Shown here one piece after another: positions 8,700 through 16,835 of a DNA stretch of 64,000 bases. The stretch lies in assembly GCF_005795905.1 (NCBI RefSeq), contig NZ_VAWE01000001.1:1364001-1428000 (forward strand). Direction: 5' to 3'. The translations under genes and the position numbers were made by a program. Position 1 is the stretch's first letter. Each line of letters begins with the position of its first letter. The notes under the pieces are model-generated. The model saw only the letters and a list, made by a program, of their open reading frames with translations. It had not been told where the DNA came from and searched no databases. This DNA comes from Streptomyces marianii (GTDB lineage: Bacteria; Actinomycetota; Actinomycetes; Streptomycetales; Streptomycetaceae).

Positions 8700-9661
8700 C
8701 AAGCCCCGTCAACCGGCTGCGCCCGCGCCGCTCCTGCCTCGCGGTGCCCGGTTCGAACCCGCGCTTCCTGGAGAAGGCCCAGGGGCTGCCCGCCGACCAG
8801 GTCTTCCTGGACCTCGAGGACGCCTGTGCCCCGCTGGCCAAGCCGGAGGCCCGGCACACCATCGTCAAGTTCCTCAACGAGGGCGACTGGACGGGCAAGA
8901 CCCGCGTCGTGCGGGTCAACGACTGGACGACCCAGTGGACCTACCGGGACGTCGTCACGGTCGTCGAGGGCGCGGGCCAGAACCTCGACTGCATCATGCT
9001 GCCGAAGGTCCAGGACGCCCAGCAGGTCGTCGCCCTCGACCTGCTGCTCACGCAGATCGAGAAGACCATGGGCTTCGAGGTCGGCAAGATCGGCATCGAG
9101 GCGCAGATCGAGAACGCCCAGGGCCTCAACAACGTCAACGCGATCGCCCAGGCGTCGCCGCGCGTCGAGACGATCATCTTCGGCCCGGCCGACTTCATGG
9201 CCTCCATCAACATGAAGTCCCTGGTCGTCGGCGAGCAGCCGCCCGGCTACCCGGCGGACGCCTACCACTACATCCTGATGAAGATCCTCATGGCCGCCCG
9301 CGCGAACAACCTGCAGGCGATCGACGGCCCCTACCTCCAGATCCGCAACATCGACGGGTACCGCGAGGTCGCGCAGCGCGCCGCCGCCCTGGGCTTCGAC
9401 GGCAAGTGGGTGCTGCACCCGGGCCAGGTGGAGGCGTCCAACGAGATCTTCTCCCCCTCCCAGGAGGACTACGACCACGCCGAGCTGATCCTGGACGCGT
9501 ACGAGTACTACACGTCCGAGGCCGGCGGGAAGAAGGGCTCAGCGATGCTCGGCGACGAGATGATCGACGAGGCCAGCCGCAAGATGGCATTGGTCATCTC
9601 CGGCAAGGGCCGCGCCGCCGGTATGGCCCGTACCTCGAAGTTCGAAGCCCCGGAGGCGTGA
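8696..9661 (+). CDS. CitE/HpcH-family (3S)-malyl-CoA / beta-methylmalyl-CoA lyase
   Basis: A 321-residue HpcH/HpaI aldolase-family protein. The motifs FLDLEDACAP, IGIEAQIENAQG and IIFGPADFMAS carry the Glu/Asp residues that hold Mg2+ in malyl-CoA lyases. In the ethylmalonyl-CoA pathway this enzyme cleaves beta-methylmalyl-CoA to glyoxylate and propionyl-CoA. Its ATG overlaps the mutase stop, and its own TGA lies at the head of the hydratase gene. The family also includes citrate-lyase beta subunits, but no citrate-lyase partner genes are present, so the pathway role is well supported by context. Confidence 0.9.
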   Translation: MTSPVNRLRPRRSCLAVPGSNPRFLEKAQGLPADQVFLDLEDACAPLAKPEARHTIVKFLNEGDWTGKTRVVRVNDWTTQWTYRDVVTVVEGAGQNLDCIMLPKVQDAQQVVALDLLLTQIEKTMGFEVGKIGIEAQIENAQGLNNVNAIAQASPRVETIIFGPADFMASINMKSLVVGEQPPGYPADAYHYILMKILMAARANNLQAIDGPYLQIRNIDGYREVAQRAAALGFDGKWVLHPGQVEASNEIFSPSQEDYDHAELILDAYEYYTSEAGGKKGSAMLGDEMIDEASRKMALVISGKGRAAGMARTSKFEAPEA

Positions 9662-9666
9662 ACACC

Positions 9667-10191
9667 ATGCAGTTCGGACGCACGTACGAGGAGTTCGAGG
9701 TCGGGGCGGTCTACAAGCACTGGCCCGGGAAGACGGTCACGGAGTACGACGACCACCTCTTCTGCCTCCTGACCATGAACCACCACCCGCTCCACATGGA
9801 CACGAACTATGCGGAGAAGACGACGGACTTCGGGAAGAACGTTGTCGTGGGCAACTACATCTACTCACTGCTGCTCGGCATGTCCGTGCCGGACGTATCG
9901 GGCAAGGCCATCGCCAATCTCGAGATCGAGTCGCTGCGGCACGTGGCGCCGACCTTCCACGGCGACACGATCTACGGCGAGACGACCGTCCTCGACAAGA
10001 CCCCGTCGCGGTCGAAGAACGATCGCGGGATCGTCTACGTCGAGACCAAGGGCTACAAGCAGGACGGCACGCTCGTGTGCGTGTTCCGCCGCAAGGTGAT
10101 GGTCCCGACCGAGACGTACATCAAGGAGCGCGGCGGCGAGCAGCCGGGCCGACCGGAGCTCAACGAGCCCGAGAAGAAGGCGGAGAAGTAA
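9667..10191 (+). CDS. MaoC-family mesaconyl-CoA hydratase (single hotdog domain)
   Basis: A 174-residue MaoC/hotdog protein with the characteristic segment MNHHPLHMDTNYAEKT and a C-terminal VCVFRRKVMVP strand. It would hydrate mesaconyl-CoA to beta-methylmalyl-CoA. Proteobacterial mesaconyl-CoA hydratases are roughly twice as long with two hotdog folds; here there is one, so it presumably works as a dimer. A GTG at 9658 overlaps the preceding stop. GGAGG at 9652-9656 is only one base from that GTG but ten from ATG 9667, so 9667 is preferred. The C-terminal end is a charged tail rich in Glu, Lys and Pro. Confidence 0.85.
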   Translation: MQFGRTYEEFEVGAVYKHWPGKTVTEYDDHLFCLLTMNHHPLHMDTNYAEKTTDFGKNVVVGNYIYSLLLGMSVPDVSGKAIANLEIESLRHVAPTFHGDTIYGETTVLDKTPSRSKNDRGIVYVETKGYKQDGTLVCVFRRKVMVPTETYIKERGGEQPGRPELNEPEKKAEK

Positions 10192-10194
10192 GCC

Positions 10195-11400
10195 ATGGCC
10201 CGACTCGCCCAGACCGCCGGTCTGACCGACGTCCAGCAGGAGATCCTCTCGACGGTCCGCGACTTCGTCGACAAAGAGATCATTCCGGTAGCGACGGAGC
10301 TGGAGCACCGCGACGAGTACCCGCAGCAGATCGTCGACGGGCTCAAGGAACTGGGGCTCTTCGGCCTGATGATTCCCGAGGAGTACGGGGGCCTGGGCGA
10401 GTCCCTTCTCACGTACGCGTTGTGCGTGGAGGAGATCGCCCGCGGCTGGATGTCCGTCTCGGGCATCATCAACACGCACTTCATTGTGGCGTACATGCTC
10501 AAGCAGCACGGCACCCAGGAGCAGAAGGACCACTTCCTGCCCCGAATGGCGGCCGGCGAGGTCCGCGGCGCGTTCTCCATGTCCGAGCCGGGACTCGGCT
10601 CGGACGTCTCGGCCATCACGTCGAAGGCGGTGAGGGACGGCGACGAGTACGTCCTGAACGGCCAGAAGATGTGGCTGACGAACGGCGGAACGTCGACGCT
10701 CGTGGCCGTTCTGGTCCGGAGTGACGAAGGACACCCGGAGGGCACGGCCCCGCACAAGTCGATGACGACCTTCCTCGTCGAGAAGGAGCCCGGCTTCGGG
10801 GAGGTGCGGCCCGGCCTCACCATTCCCGGGAAGATCGACAAGATGGGCTACAAGGGCGTCGACACGACCGAGCTCATCATGGACGGACTGCGCATTCCGG
10901 CCGATCGCGTACTCGGCGGCACCACCGGCCGAGGGTTTTACCAAATGATGGACGGAGTCGAGGTCGGCCGCGTCAATGTGGCGGCACGTGGCTGCGGCGT
11001 CGCTCAGCGTGCCTTCGAGCTGGGCGTCGGCTACGCCCAGCAACGTCACACTTTCGGCAAGCCGATCGCCCAGCACCAGGCCATCCAGTTCAAGCTCGCG
11101 GAGATGGCTACCAAGGTCGAGGCCGCGCATGCCATGATGGTCAACGCAGCCCGCAAAAAGGACTCCGGGGAGCGAAACGACCTGGAGGCCGGGATGGCGA
11201 AGTACCTCGCCTCCGAGTACTGCAAGGAAGTCGTCGAGGACGCCTTCCGGATCCACGGCGGTTACGGCTTCTCCAAGGAGTACGAGATCGAGCGCCTCTA
11301 CCGGGAGGCCCCGATGCTGCTGATCGGCGAGGGTACCGCCGAGATCCAGAAAATGATCATCGGGCGCCGGCTGCTCGAGGAATACCGGCTCCAGGGCTGA
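10195..11400 (+). CDS. Acyl-CoA dehydrogenase, probable (2S)-methylsuccinyl-CoA dehydrogenase
   Basis: A 401-residue FAD acyl-CoA dehydrogenase starting three bases after the hydratase gene. The N-terminal helical domain, the FSMSEPGLGSD flavin-contact motif, the KMWLTNG segment and the C-terminal GEGTAEIQ motif are all present. Glu379 in the last motif is at the place of the catalytic base of MCAD-type enzymes. Its place at the end of the cluster points to methylsuccinyl-CoA oxidation to mesaconyl-CoA. The Rhodobacter enzyme is longer, with an extra N-terminal part that is missing here. The substrate is inferred from context. Confidence 0.87.
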   Translation: MARLAQTAGLTDVQQEILSTVRDFVDKEIIPVATELEHRDEYPQQIVDGLKELGLFGLMIPEEYGGLGESLLTYALCVEEIARGWMSVSGIINTHFIVAYMLKQHGTQEQKDHFLPRMAAGEVRGAFSMSEPGLGSDVSAITSKAVRDGDEYVLNGQKMWLTNGGTSTLVAVLVRSDEGHPEGTAPHKSMTTFLVEKEPGFGEVRPGLTIPGKIDKMGYKGVDTTELIMDGLRIPADRVLGGTTGRGFYQMMDGVEVGRVNVAARGCGVAQRAFELGVGYAQQRHTFGKPIAQHQAIQFKLAEMATKVEAAHAMMVNAARKKDSGERNDLEAGMAKYLASEYCKEVVEDAFRIHGGYGFSKEYEIERLYREAPMLLIGEGTAEIQKMIIGRRLLEEYRLQG

Positions 11401-11411
11401 ATGGGGCTTTT

Positions 11412-11480
11412 GAGTCGGTTCGGCCGCGAAGAAGATCACGTTCCGGCAGCCTTTGCCGAAGGCTTCCGGCCGACCGACTC
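11412..11480 (+). terminator. Hairpin between the ethylmalonyl-CoA genes and psd
   Basis: Sequence 11412-11426 (starting GAGTCGGTTCGG) pairs with 11467-11480 with one bulged base, enclosing about 40 bases. A small hairpin CGGCA/TGCCG lies inside. It sits 12 bases after the dehydrogenase stop and is a plausible terminator or attenuator ahead of psd. Confidence 0.5.
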
Positions 11481-11582
11481 GGCTTCTGGCTTTCCCAGTT
11501 GCGGCCCGTAACAGATAACATCGCCAGAAAGCCGCCGTCCCCCTTGCTGCCAGCGCGGCATCATCCGCTACGAAGGTCATCC

Positions 11583-12230
11583 ATGCCCCACAGCCAAACC
11601 TCTGCACCTCGCGGCCGCGTCCGCCTCGCGCGCGGAGCATCGCCGTGGCTCCTCCCGACCGTCGCGACCGCGGCGCTCAGCCTGGCGCGAGCGCGCCGGT
11701 CGAGGCGTGCCGCGGCCATCGCCGTGCCCACCACCGCGCTCGCGGCGGGCATGCTGTGGTTCTTCCGCGACCCCGAGCGCGAGATCGCCCAGGGACGGGT
11801 CATCTCCCCGGCCGACGGTGTGGTGCAGAGCATCATGCCGTGGAAGGACGGGCGCACCCGTGTCGCCATCTTCATGAGCCCGCTGAACGTCCACGTCAAC
11901 CGTGCCCCGCTCGCCGGCACGGTCACCTCCGTCGAGCACGTGCCCGGCGGTTTCGTTCCGGCGTTCAACAAGGAGAGCGAGAACAACGAGCGCGTCGTCT
12001 GGCACTTCGACACCGAACTCGGTGACATCGAGATGATCCAGATCGCCGGCGCCGTGGCGCGCCGCATCGTTCCGTACATCCCGCAGGGCACCAAGGTCGA
12101 GCAGGGCGAGCGCATCGGCCTCATCCGCTTCGGCTCGCGCGTCGACATCTACCTCCCGGAGGGTGTCGAGGCCGGGGTCGAAGTCGGCCAGGTCACGACC
12201 GCGGGGGTGACTCGCATTGACCGTGATTGA
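11583..12230 (+). CDS. psd: Phosphatidylserine decarboxylase
   Basis: A 215-residue protein of the short PSD type. A membrane-associated N-terminal region (WLLPTVATAALSLARA and AIAVPTTALAAGMLWFF) precedes the conserved WFFRDPER, SPADGVVQS, IFMSPLNVHVNR and the self-processing site FGSRVDIYLP. Ser185 should become the pyruvoyl group after cleavage between Gly184 and Ser185. It converts phosphatidylserine to phosphatidylethanolamine at the membrane. The frame is open from 11499, but the ATG at 11583, after AAGG, gives the usual family start. Its end overlaps the beginning of pssA, the preceding pathway enzyme. Confidence 0.94.
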   Translation: MPHSQTSAPRGRVRLARGASPWLLPTVATAALSLARARRSRRAAAIAVPTTALAAGMLWFFRDPEREIAQGRVISPADGVVQSIMPWKDGRTRVAIFMSPLNVHVNRAPLAGTVTSVEHVPGGFVPAFNKESENNERVVWHFDTELGDIEMIQIAGAVARRIVPYIPQGTKVEQGERIGLIRFGSRVDIYLPEGVEAGVEVGQVTTAGVTRIDRD

Positions 12231-13086
12231 TCCGGACACACAGGCGGGCTGGGTCGACGGGGCCGAGCCCGGCTCGGGGACGGCGGACGACGCGGAGGAG
12301 ATGCCCCTCTCGCTGCGGCTGTCGATAGCGGACACCCTCACTCTCGGTAACGCCACGTGCGGTTTCATGGCGGTGTACTTCACCACCACCGGAATCCTGA
12401 TCCCGCACCTCGTCGGCAGCGGCGAGAGCGGTATGGCACGGCACTCGGCCGCGACCGCGGTGATCCTCATGCTGTGTGCCGCCGTCTTCGACCTGTTCGA
12501 CGGTCTCGTGGCGCGCAAGCTGCGCAGCAGCCCGATGGGTGCCGAGCTGGACAACCTCTCGGACCTGATCAGCTTCGGGCTGGCCCCGGCGTACTTCGTC
12601 CTCGTCTACGGCATGGTCGCCGACGACGCCCACCAGAAGGTCTCGGCGGTGGCCGCGATCGTGGTGCTGCTGGCGGTCGTGCTGCGACTGGCCAGATTCT
12701 CGTGCGTGACGATGAAGGACGGCATGTTCCAGGGCATGCCCAGCCCCTTCGGCGCGCTGACGGTCGTGTCGATCGTGCTGCTCGAGCTGCCGTTCATCCC
12801 GACGCTGCTCGCGATCATCGGCGCGGCCTGGCTCATGGTGAGCCGGGTCGAGTACCCGAAGCCGCGGGGCAAGCTGGCGGTCGCGATGCTCAGCTGGATC
12901 GTGGGGGCGATGGGCCTGCTCGCGGCGTGGGCGTTCGACGCGCCGGGCGGCCAGCTGCTGCTGCAGACCGGCTGTGCGCTGCAGATCGTGCTGGCGGCGA
13001 CGATCCCGCTGTTCGCGACGGCGCGGCGGGTGAACACCTTCCGGGACAACCGGCGCGAGGCGCGGGCCTCGGCACAGCTTCCGTAG
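12217..13086 (+). CDS. pssA: CDP-diacylglycerol-serine O-phosphatidyltransferase
   Basis: A 289-residue integral membrane CDP-alcohol phosphatidyltransferase with about seven hydrophobic segments. The family signature DG-x2-AR-x8-G-x3-D-x3-D is complete (DGLVARKLRSSPMGAELDN then LSD). It makes phosphatidylserine from CDP-diacylglycerol and serine, the substrate of the adjacent Psd. The TTG at 12217 overlaps the last 14 bases of psd. A GTG at 12223 in the same frame is an equally possible start. The N-terminal 30 residues are acidic and cytosolic. Confidence 0.93.
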   Translation: MTVIDPDTQAGWVDGAEPGSGTADDAEEMPLSLRLSIADTLTLGNATCGFMAVYFTTTGILIPHLVGSGESGMARHSAATAVILMLCAAVFDLFDGLVARKLRSSPMGAELDNLSDLISFGLAPAYFVLVYGMVADDAHQKVSAVAAIVVLLAVVLRLARFSCVTMKDGMFQGMPSPFGALTVVSIVLLELPFIPTLLAIIGAAWLMVSRVEYPKPRGKLAVAMLSWIVGAMGLLAAWAFDAPGGQLLLQTGCALQIVLAATIPLFATARRVNTFRDNRREARASAQLP

Positions 13087-13095
13087 CGGTTCTTC

Positions 13096-13158
13096 CCACC
13101 GCACAGCACAGGGCCCGGGGCGCATTCCTTGCGCCCCGGGCCCTGTGCTGTGCGGTGG
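13096..13158. terminator. Perfect 29-bp hairpin after pssA
   Basis: Arms 13096-13124 and 13130-13158 are perfectly complementary with a five-base TTCCT loop, beginning nine bases after the pssA stop. It is one of the longest perfect stems in the window. The next genes run toward it, so it can act in both directions. Confidence 0.92.
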
Positions 13159-13329
13159 AGCCGTGCGCCGGGCCCCGGGGTGGCCGGCGGACGGCCCGGC
13201 GTGCGGGGCGCACCCCCAGGGCCCGGCGCAGCCGCGAAGGCGTCCGGCACCGGATCGCGTGCGGGTGCTGAGCGGAACGCCGGGGAGGCCGGACCGGGAG
13301 CGGAGGACGCGGAGCGCCGGGAGCGCGCG

Positions 13330-13667
13330 GTACGACGGCGCGTCTCCACTCCCCGTCCAGCCGCGGGGCGTCGCCCGCGGCGCGGCCCGAAGCAGTCGGA
13401 GGTCAGTCCCTGCCGGGCAGGGCCAGACTCGCCCACACCGTCTTGCCCCTGGGTTCGGTGAGCGACCAGGACCAGCTCTCGCTCAGCGCGCCGATGAGTA
13501 CGACGGCGCGTCTCCACTCCCCGTCCAGCCGCGGGGCGTCGCCCGCGGCGCGGCCCGAAGCAGTCGGAGGTCAGTCCCTGCCGGGCAGGGACAGACTCGC
13601 CCACACCGTCTTGCCCCTGGGTTCGGTGAGCGACCAGGACCAGCTCTCGCTCAGCGCGCCGATGAGT
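13330..13667. repeat. 168-bp tandem direct duplication at the 3' end of the RsbW-like gene
   Basis: Bases 13330-13497 are repeated at 13498-13665, with two more matching bases after the unit. A single mismatch is present (C at 13423, A at 13591). The unit is 56 codons long. It duplicates the last 31-32 codons of the ATPase gene together with its stop codon and 3' flank. The distal copy encodes a detached ending ASLALPGRD instead of ASLSLPGRD. The near identity shows it is recent, or an assembly artefact. Confidence 0.95.
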
Positions 13668-14128
13668 TCGAGACCGCGGCCGTCGACGTCCGCGGCATCG
13701 GCGTCGCGCGGCCTGGGCGGTTCGGAGCTCGGGTCCGCGACGGAGCAGACGACGTGTCCTGGGTGGCGGACGAGCCCCAGCCACAACGGGTACTCCGGCG
13801 ACGTCTCCCGCGGTTCGGCGACGAGCGCGTGCCGGACGGCATTGGTCACCAACTCGCTGACGACGAGTGACATGTCCCCCACGAGGGCGGGCAGTTCCCA
13901 GCAGTGCAGGGTGTGGGCGACGAACCGCCGAGCCTGGCACGGATTCCGCGGGCCGCCGTCCAGCCCGCAGGCGGCGAACCCGCCGAGTGGCGGGAGTCCC
14001 TCCAGGACGGGGTCCTGGGGTGTGGCACGAGGGCTCTCGGGCAGCGGTTTCGGGCCGAACTGCTCTGTTGCGCGCCGATCACCGTGCCCGGCCGTCGTGG
14101 TGGAGATGGTTGACATGTGAATCGTCAC
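13571..14128 (-). CDS. RsbW-like anti-sigma / ATP-binding regulatory protein (HATPase_c)
   Basis: A 185-residue protein with a disordered N-terminal third and a GHKL ATPase domain. The N-box is SELVTNAVRHAL, the G1 box is lost into the stretch PSSEPPRPRDADAADVDGRGLELI, and the end is GKTVWASLSLP. Such proteins in Streptomyces bind anti-anti-sigma factors or partner with XRE and DUF397 proteins, as in the abaA and whiJ loci. The gene is divergent from the DUF397 and XRE genes, which supports that grouping. ATG 14128 is the first start; ATG 14113 is an alternative. The last codons lie in a 168-bp tandem duplication. Confidence 0.8.
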   Translation of the reverse strand: MTIHMSTISTTTAGHGDRRATEQFGPKPLPESPRATPQDPVLEGLPPLGGFAACGLDGGPRNPCQARRFVAHTLHCWELPALVGDMSLVVSELVTNAVRHALVAEPRETSPEYPLWLGLVRHPGHVVCSVADPSSEPPRPRDADAADVDGRGLELIGALSESWSWSLTEPRGKTVWASLSLPGRD

Positions 14129-14209
14129 TGGTCATGTCCCCCTGCAGGCCTGGGTGTTCGACGCTGCGGCAGCCGGTGTTGACCGAGTATTGTCGAGCCG
14201 CCCCTGGAA

Positions 14210-14233
14210 ATGCAATTGCATCTGGGATTGCAT
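14210..14233. promoter_or_regulatory. Operator-like palindrome between the ATPase and DUF397 genes
   Basis: ATGCAATTGCAT at 14210-14221 is a perfect 12-bp palindrome, and a further ATTGCAT half-site follows at 14227-14233. The pocket is strikingly AT-rich for this genome and lies in the short divergent intergenic region. The neighbouring XRE protein is the obvious candidate binder. Confidence 0.4.
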
Positions 14234-14283
14234 TGACCAGATACGGGGCGAACGAACGTGCGAACAAAGAGGGGTTGTTGGGC

Positions 14284-14517
14284 ATGGAGTTCACCAATGG
14301 CATGCCGGCGGGGGAGCTGAGTTCGGTGACGTGGATCAAGAGCAGCCACAGCAATGCCACCGGCAACTGCGTGGAGCTGGCAGCACTCCCCGACGGACGG
14401 GTCGCCGTGCGCAACTCCCGGGATCCGCAGGGGCCCGCCCTCGTCTACACGCGGGACGAGGTGGAGGCCTTCGTCGCGGGGGCGCGCGGCGGTGAATTCG
14501 ATGACGTGATTGGCTGA
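14284..14517 (+). CDS. DUF397 domain protein
   Basis: A 77-residue protein with the DUF397 hallmark: WIKSSHSNATGNCVELA, then LPDGRVAVRNSRDP and a TRDEVEAFVAGARGGEFD ending. DUF397 proteins are small partners of XRE/DUF5753 regulators in Streptomyces, as in whiJ-type loci that affect development, and their biochemical role is not settled. The ATG at 14284 gives the usual length. Here it precedes the XRE gene by 92 bases and faces away from the RsbW-like gene. Confidence 0.88.
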   Translation: MEFTNGMPAGELSSVTWIKSSHSNATGNCVELAALPDGRVAVRNSRDPQGPALVYTRDEVEAFVAGARGGEFDDVIG

Positions 14518-14546
14518 AATCCAGCACTCCGCCGTCCAGTTCGCCG

Positions 14547-14576
14547 TGGCTCACACACGGATGTACGGGATAGTGT
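14547..14576 (+). promoter_or_regulatory. Possible promoter of the XRE/DUF5753 gene
   Basis: TGGCTC (14547-14552) and TAGTGT (14571-14576) are spaced 18 bases and lie about 35 bases before the XRE start, just after the DUF397 stop. The -10 box fits TANNNT, but the -35 box is weak. It would allow the regulator to be transcribed separately. Confidence 0.3.
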
Positions 14577-14609
14577 CGACGTCTTCTCAATAGTCCGCAG
14601 GAGCGCACG

Positions 14610-15512
14610 ATGGCTGCAGTAGAACCGAGCCCGTCGTTGTTCGCCGGGCCACTGGGAACGGTCGAGAGCAACCCGACCGCCCTGAAGGTGATCCTGGGTG
14701 GCAAGCTGCGCGAACTGCGCACGGCCGCCGGGCTCGACCCCTCCGCCGTCGACGTCCGCCTCGGCTTCTCCCGCTCCAAGACCAGCCGCATCGAGCTGGG
14801 CCGGCACGGCTGCAAGCCGGCCGACGCCGTCGCCCTGCTGGAGCTGTACGGGGTGACCGGGGAGGAGAGCGTCGCCGAGTTCCTGCGGCTCGTGGAGCAG
14901 TCACGGCGCAGCGACTGGTGGCGCAGCTACAGCGACGTGCTGTCGGACTTCTTCGCCCCGCTGGTCGCCCTGGAGGGCGCCGCGGCCACCATCCGCACAT
15001 ACGAACCCTTCTACGTGCCCGGCCTGTTGCAGACCTCCGCGTACGCTCACGCGGTCGTCGAGTCCGGGCCGGCGCGGCTCTACGCCCATGACGTGCACCG
15101 CCGGGTCGAACTGCGGCAGGCCCGGCAGCGCCAGCTCGACCAGCCCGACGCGCCCCGGCTGTGGGCGGTGATCGACGAGTCCGTGCTGATGCGCACGGTC
15201 GGCGGGCCGAAGGTCATGCGCGCGCAGCTCGAGCATCTGGTCGCGGTCATGCAGGAGCCCCGGATCACATTGCAGATCGCCCCGCTGGACGTGACGGCCT
15301 CGGTCGGGGTCGGCACGGGAGTGACCTATCTGCGCTTCGCGCTGAACGATCTGAAGGACGCCGTCTACATCGAGCACCTGACCGACAGCACGTTCAGCCA
15401 GAAGCCCCAGGTCGTGGAGCAGTACCGGGACATGCTGGACCGGCTCGGCGCCTGCGCCCTCACCCCGAGGAACTCGCTGGCCCTCATCGAGGAGCGGCTG
15501 TCCCGTCTGTAG
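14610..15512 (+). CDS. XRE family regulator with DUF5753 domain
   Basis: A 300-residue protein. Residues 28-75 form a helix-turn-helix domain (GGKLRELRTAAGLDPSAVDV, then FSRSKTSRIELGR). The rest is the DUF5753 domain, with the diagnostic YEPFYVPGLLQTSAYA and conserved LWAVIDESVL and ITLQIAPL segments. This architecture is abundant in Streptomyces, normally next to a DUF397 gene and often an RsbW-like ATPase; all three are here. An AGGAG lies eight bases before the ATG. Some relatives control development or antibiotic genes, but the target here is unknown. Confidence 0.9.
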   Translation: MAAVEPSPSLFAGPLGTVESNPTALKVILGGKLRELRTAAGLDPSAVDVRLGFSRSKTSRIELGRHGCKPADAVALLELYGVTGEESVAEFLRLVEQSRRSDWWRSYSDVLSDFFAPLVALEGAAATIRTYEPFYVPGLLQTSAYAHAVVESGPARLYAHDVHRRVELRQARQRQLDQPDAPRLWAVIDESVLMRTVGGPKVMRAQLEHLVAVMQEPRITLQIAPLDVTASVGVGTGVTYLRFALNDLKDAVYIEHLTDSTFSQKPQVVEQYRDMLDRLGACALTPRNSLALIEERLSRL

Positions 15513-15523
15513 TGCCGGGCACC

Positions 15524-15560
15524 GGGTCTCTCCGTCCCCTGCGCGGGGGCGGAGAGACCC
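15524..15560. terminator. 16-bp hairpin between the XRE and methyltransferase genes
   Basis: Arms 15524-15539 and 15545-15560 pair throughout with one T-G wobble and a five-base loop, 11 bases after the XRE stop. The flanking genes converge, so it probably serves both. Confidence 0.8.
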
Positions 15561-15667
15561 CGGTACCGGGTCCGACGCCCCGACGAGCCCGCGACCGCAA
15601 GCCGTTGCGTGGCAGGCAGCCCCTCGAATGCGCCCTCCGGCCCGGGGCCGCCTGATGCCGAGGAGCG

Positions 15668-16480
15668 TCAGACCAACCGGCCGACGCCGCCCCACTCGAT
15701 CCACTCGTCGGTCTGCTGCACCGGCGCGAGTTCGGTGTCGGGCCGCCAGGTCGAGACCTCGACCAGACCCGGCTCCAGGATCTGGAGCCCGTCGAAGTAC
15801 TCCGTCACCTCGTGCTCCTCACGGACCCGGCCCCAGTGCCCGCCGGTGGCCTCGGCCATGAAGTCCGTGACGAACTTCCGGATCTCGGGACGGTCGCTGA
15901 CGAGCTGACAGACCACCAGGAAGCTTCCCGGCACGAGGCGTTCGGCGACGCGGCGGACGAGACCCGCCGGGTCGTCCTCGTCCGGTATGCAGTGCATCAC
16001 CGACACGAACAGGGCGGCGACCGGCTTGCCGAAGTCGATCAGCCGGGTGGTCTCCTCGTGGCCGAAGATGCCGTCGGTGTCCCTCATGTCGGCCTGGATG
16101 ACCGCGGTGCGGTCGTTCTCCTCCAGCAGCGCCCGGCCATGAGCCAGCACGATCGGGTCGTTGTCGACGTACACCACCCTTGACTCCGGGTCGACGGCCT
16201 GGGCGACCTGGTGGACGTTGTTCTGGGTCGGCAGACCGGAGCCGTGGTCGACGAACTGCCGTATGCCGTAGTCCTGGGCGAGGGTACGGACCACGCGCTG
16301 CAGGAAGCGGCGGTTGTTGACGGCGAGCACCTTGGTGCTGGGCACCTGCTCCAGCAACTGCTCGCAGGCGTCGCGGTCGGACTGGTAGTTGTCGTCGCCC
16401 CCCAGGAAGAAGTCGTACATACGCGCCACACTGGGCACCTTGGTGTCGATGGCGTCCGGGCTCCACGACTCGCTCTGCAT
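15668..16480 (-). CDS. SAM-dependent methyltransferase (DUF574 type)
   Basis: A 270-residue protein of the actinobacterial DUF574/Methyltransf_19 family. It starts with the typical VARMYDFFLGGDDNYQSDRD and has a degenerate SAM-binding loop FVDHGSGLPTQNNVHQ, the strand VVYVDNDPIVLAHGRALL and the VSVMHCIPDEDDP segment. Proteins of this family have a SAM-methyltransferase fold; substrates are not established, and Streptomyces genomes carry many copies. The ATG at 16480 is followed by the usual family start. It stands alone between two hairpins. Confidence 0.85.
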   Translation of the reverse strand: MQSESWSPDAIDTKVPSVARMYDFFLGGDDNYQSDRDACEQLLEQVPSTKVLAVNNRRFLQRVVRTLAQDYGIRQFVDHGSGLPTQNNVHQVAQAVDPESRVVYVDNDPIVLAHGRALLEENDRTAVIQADMRDTDGIFGHEETTRLIDFGKPVAALFVSVMHCIPDEDDPAGLVRRVAERLVPGSFLVVCQLVSDRPEIRKFVTDFMAEATGGHWGRVREEHEVTEYFDGLQILEPGLVEVSTWRPDTELAPVQQTDEWIEWGGVGRLV

Positions 16481-16835
16481 CCAGTCCTCATTCGCGTCAA
16501 TGGGAAATCGGGTCGGGTAGGACGCACATGCTAGGGAGCGGTCGGGAGCGGGTACAGGTCAGGCGAACAGCCCGGGTCCCCAAAGGCTGTCTTTCGGCCA
16601 TTCGCCGTGCGCTCCCCGGCACCCGCGACTGCCCTGCCTCAACCTCCCCGGTGAAATGCGGCACCGCCGGAACGACTGCCGAGCCCGGAACACCCGCTCC
16701 GCCTCGGAACGCCCACCGAGCCCCTCCCCTCCTCCGTACGCCCGCGAGGCATCCTGTCCGCGGACACGCCGGAGCCCCCGGGGACGGCCCGGGGGCTCAC
16801 GGCTCGGGAGTACGGGACCCGCCGTCAGAAGGCGG
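16481..16835. other. Intergenic region between the methyltransferase and glycerate kinase genes
   Basis: It holds the upstream region of the methyltransferase gene and, at 16772-16798, the glycerate kinase terminator. No further gene or structured element is evident in the rest. Confidence 0.5.
16772..16798 (-). terminator. Hairpin downstream of the glycerate kinase gene
   Basis: GAGCCCCCGGG (16772-16782) pairs perfectly with 16788-16798 around a five-base loop, about 40 bases after the glycerate kinase stop. Confidence 0.75.

Noticed and set aside
8750..8762. GGTTCGAACCC resembling a tRNA T-loop
   Set aside because: It lies inside the lyase gene (codons for GSNPRF) and no acceptor, D or anticodon stems can be drawn around it.
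13867..14283. Long plus-strand frame extending the DUF397 protein to 216 residues
   Set aside because: It is antisense to the RsbW-like gene, and the DUF397 domain is complete from ATG 14284.
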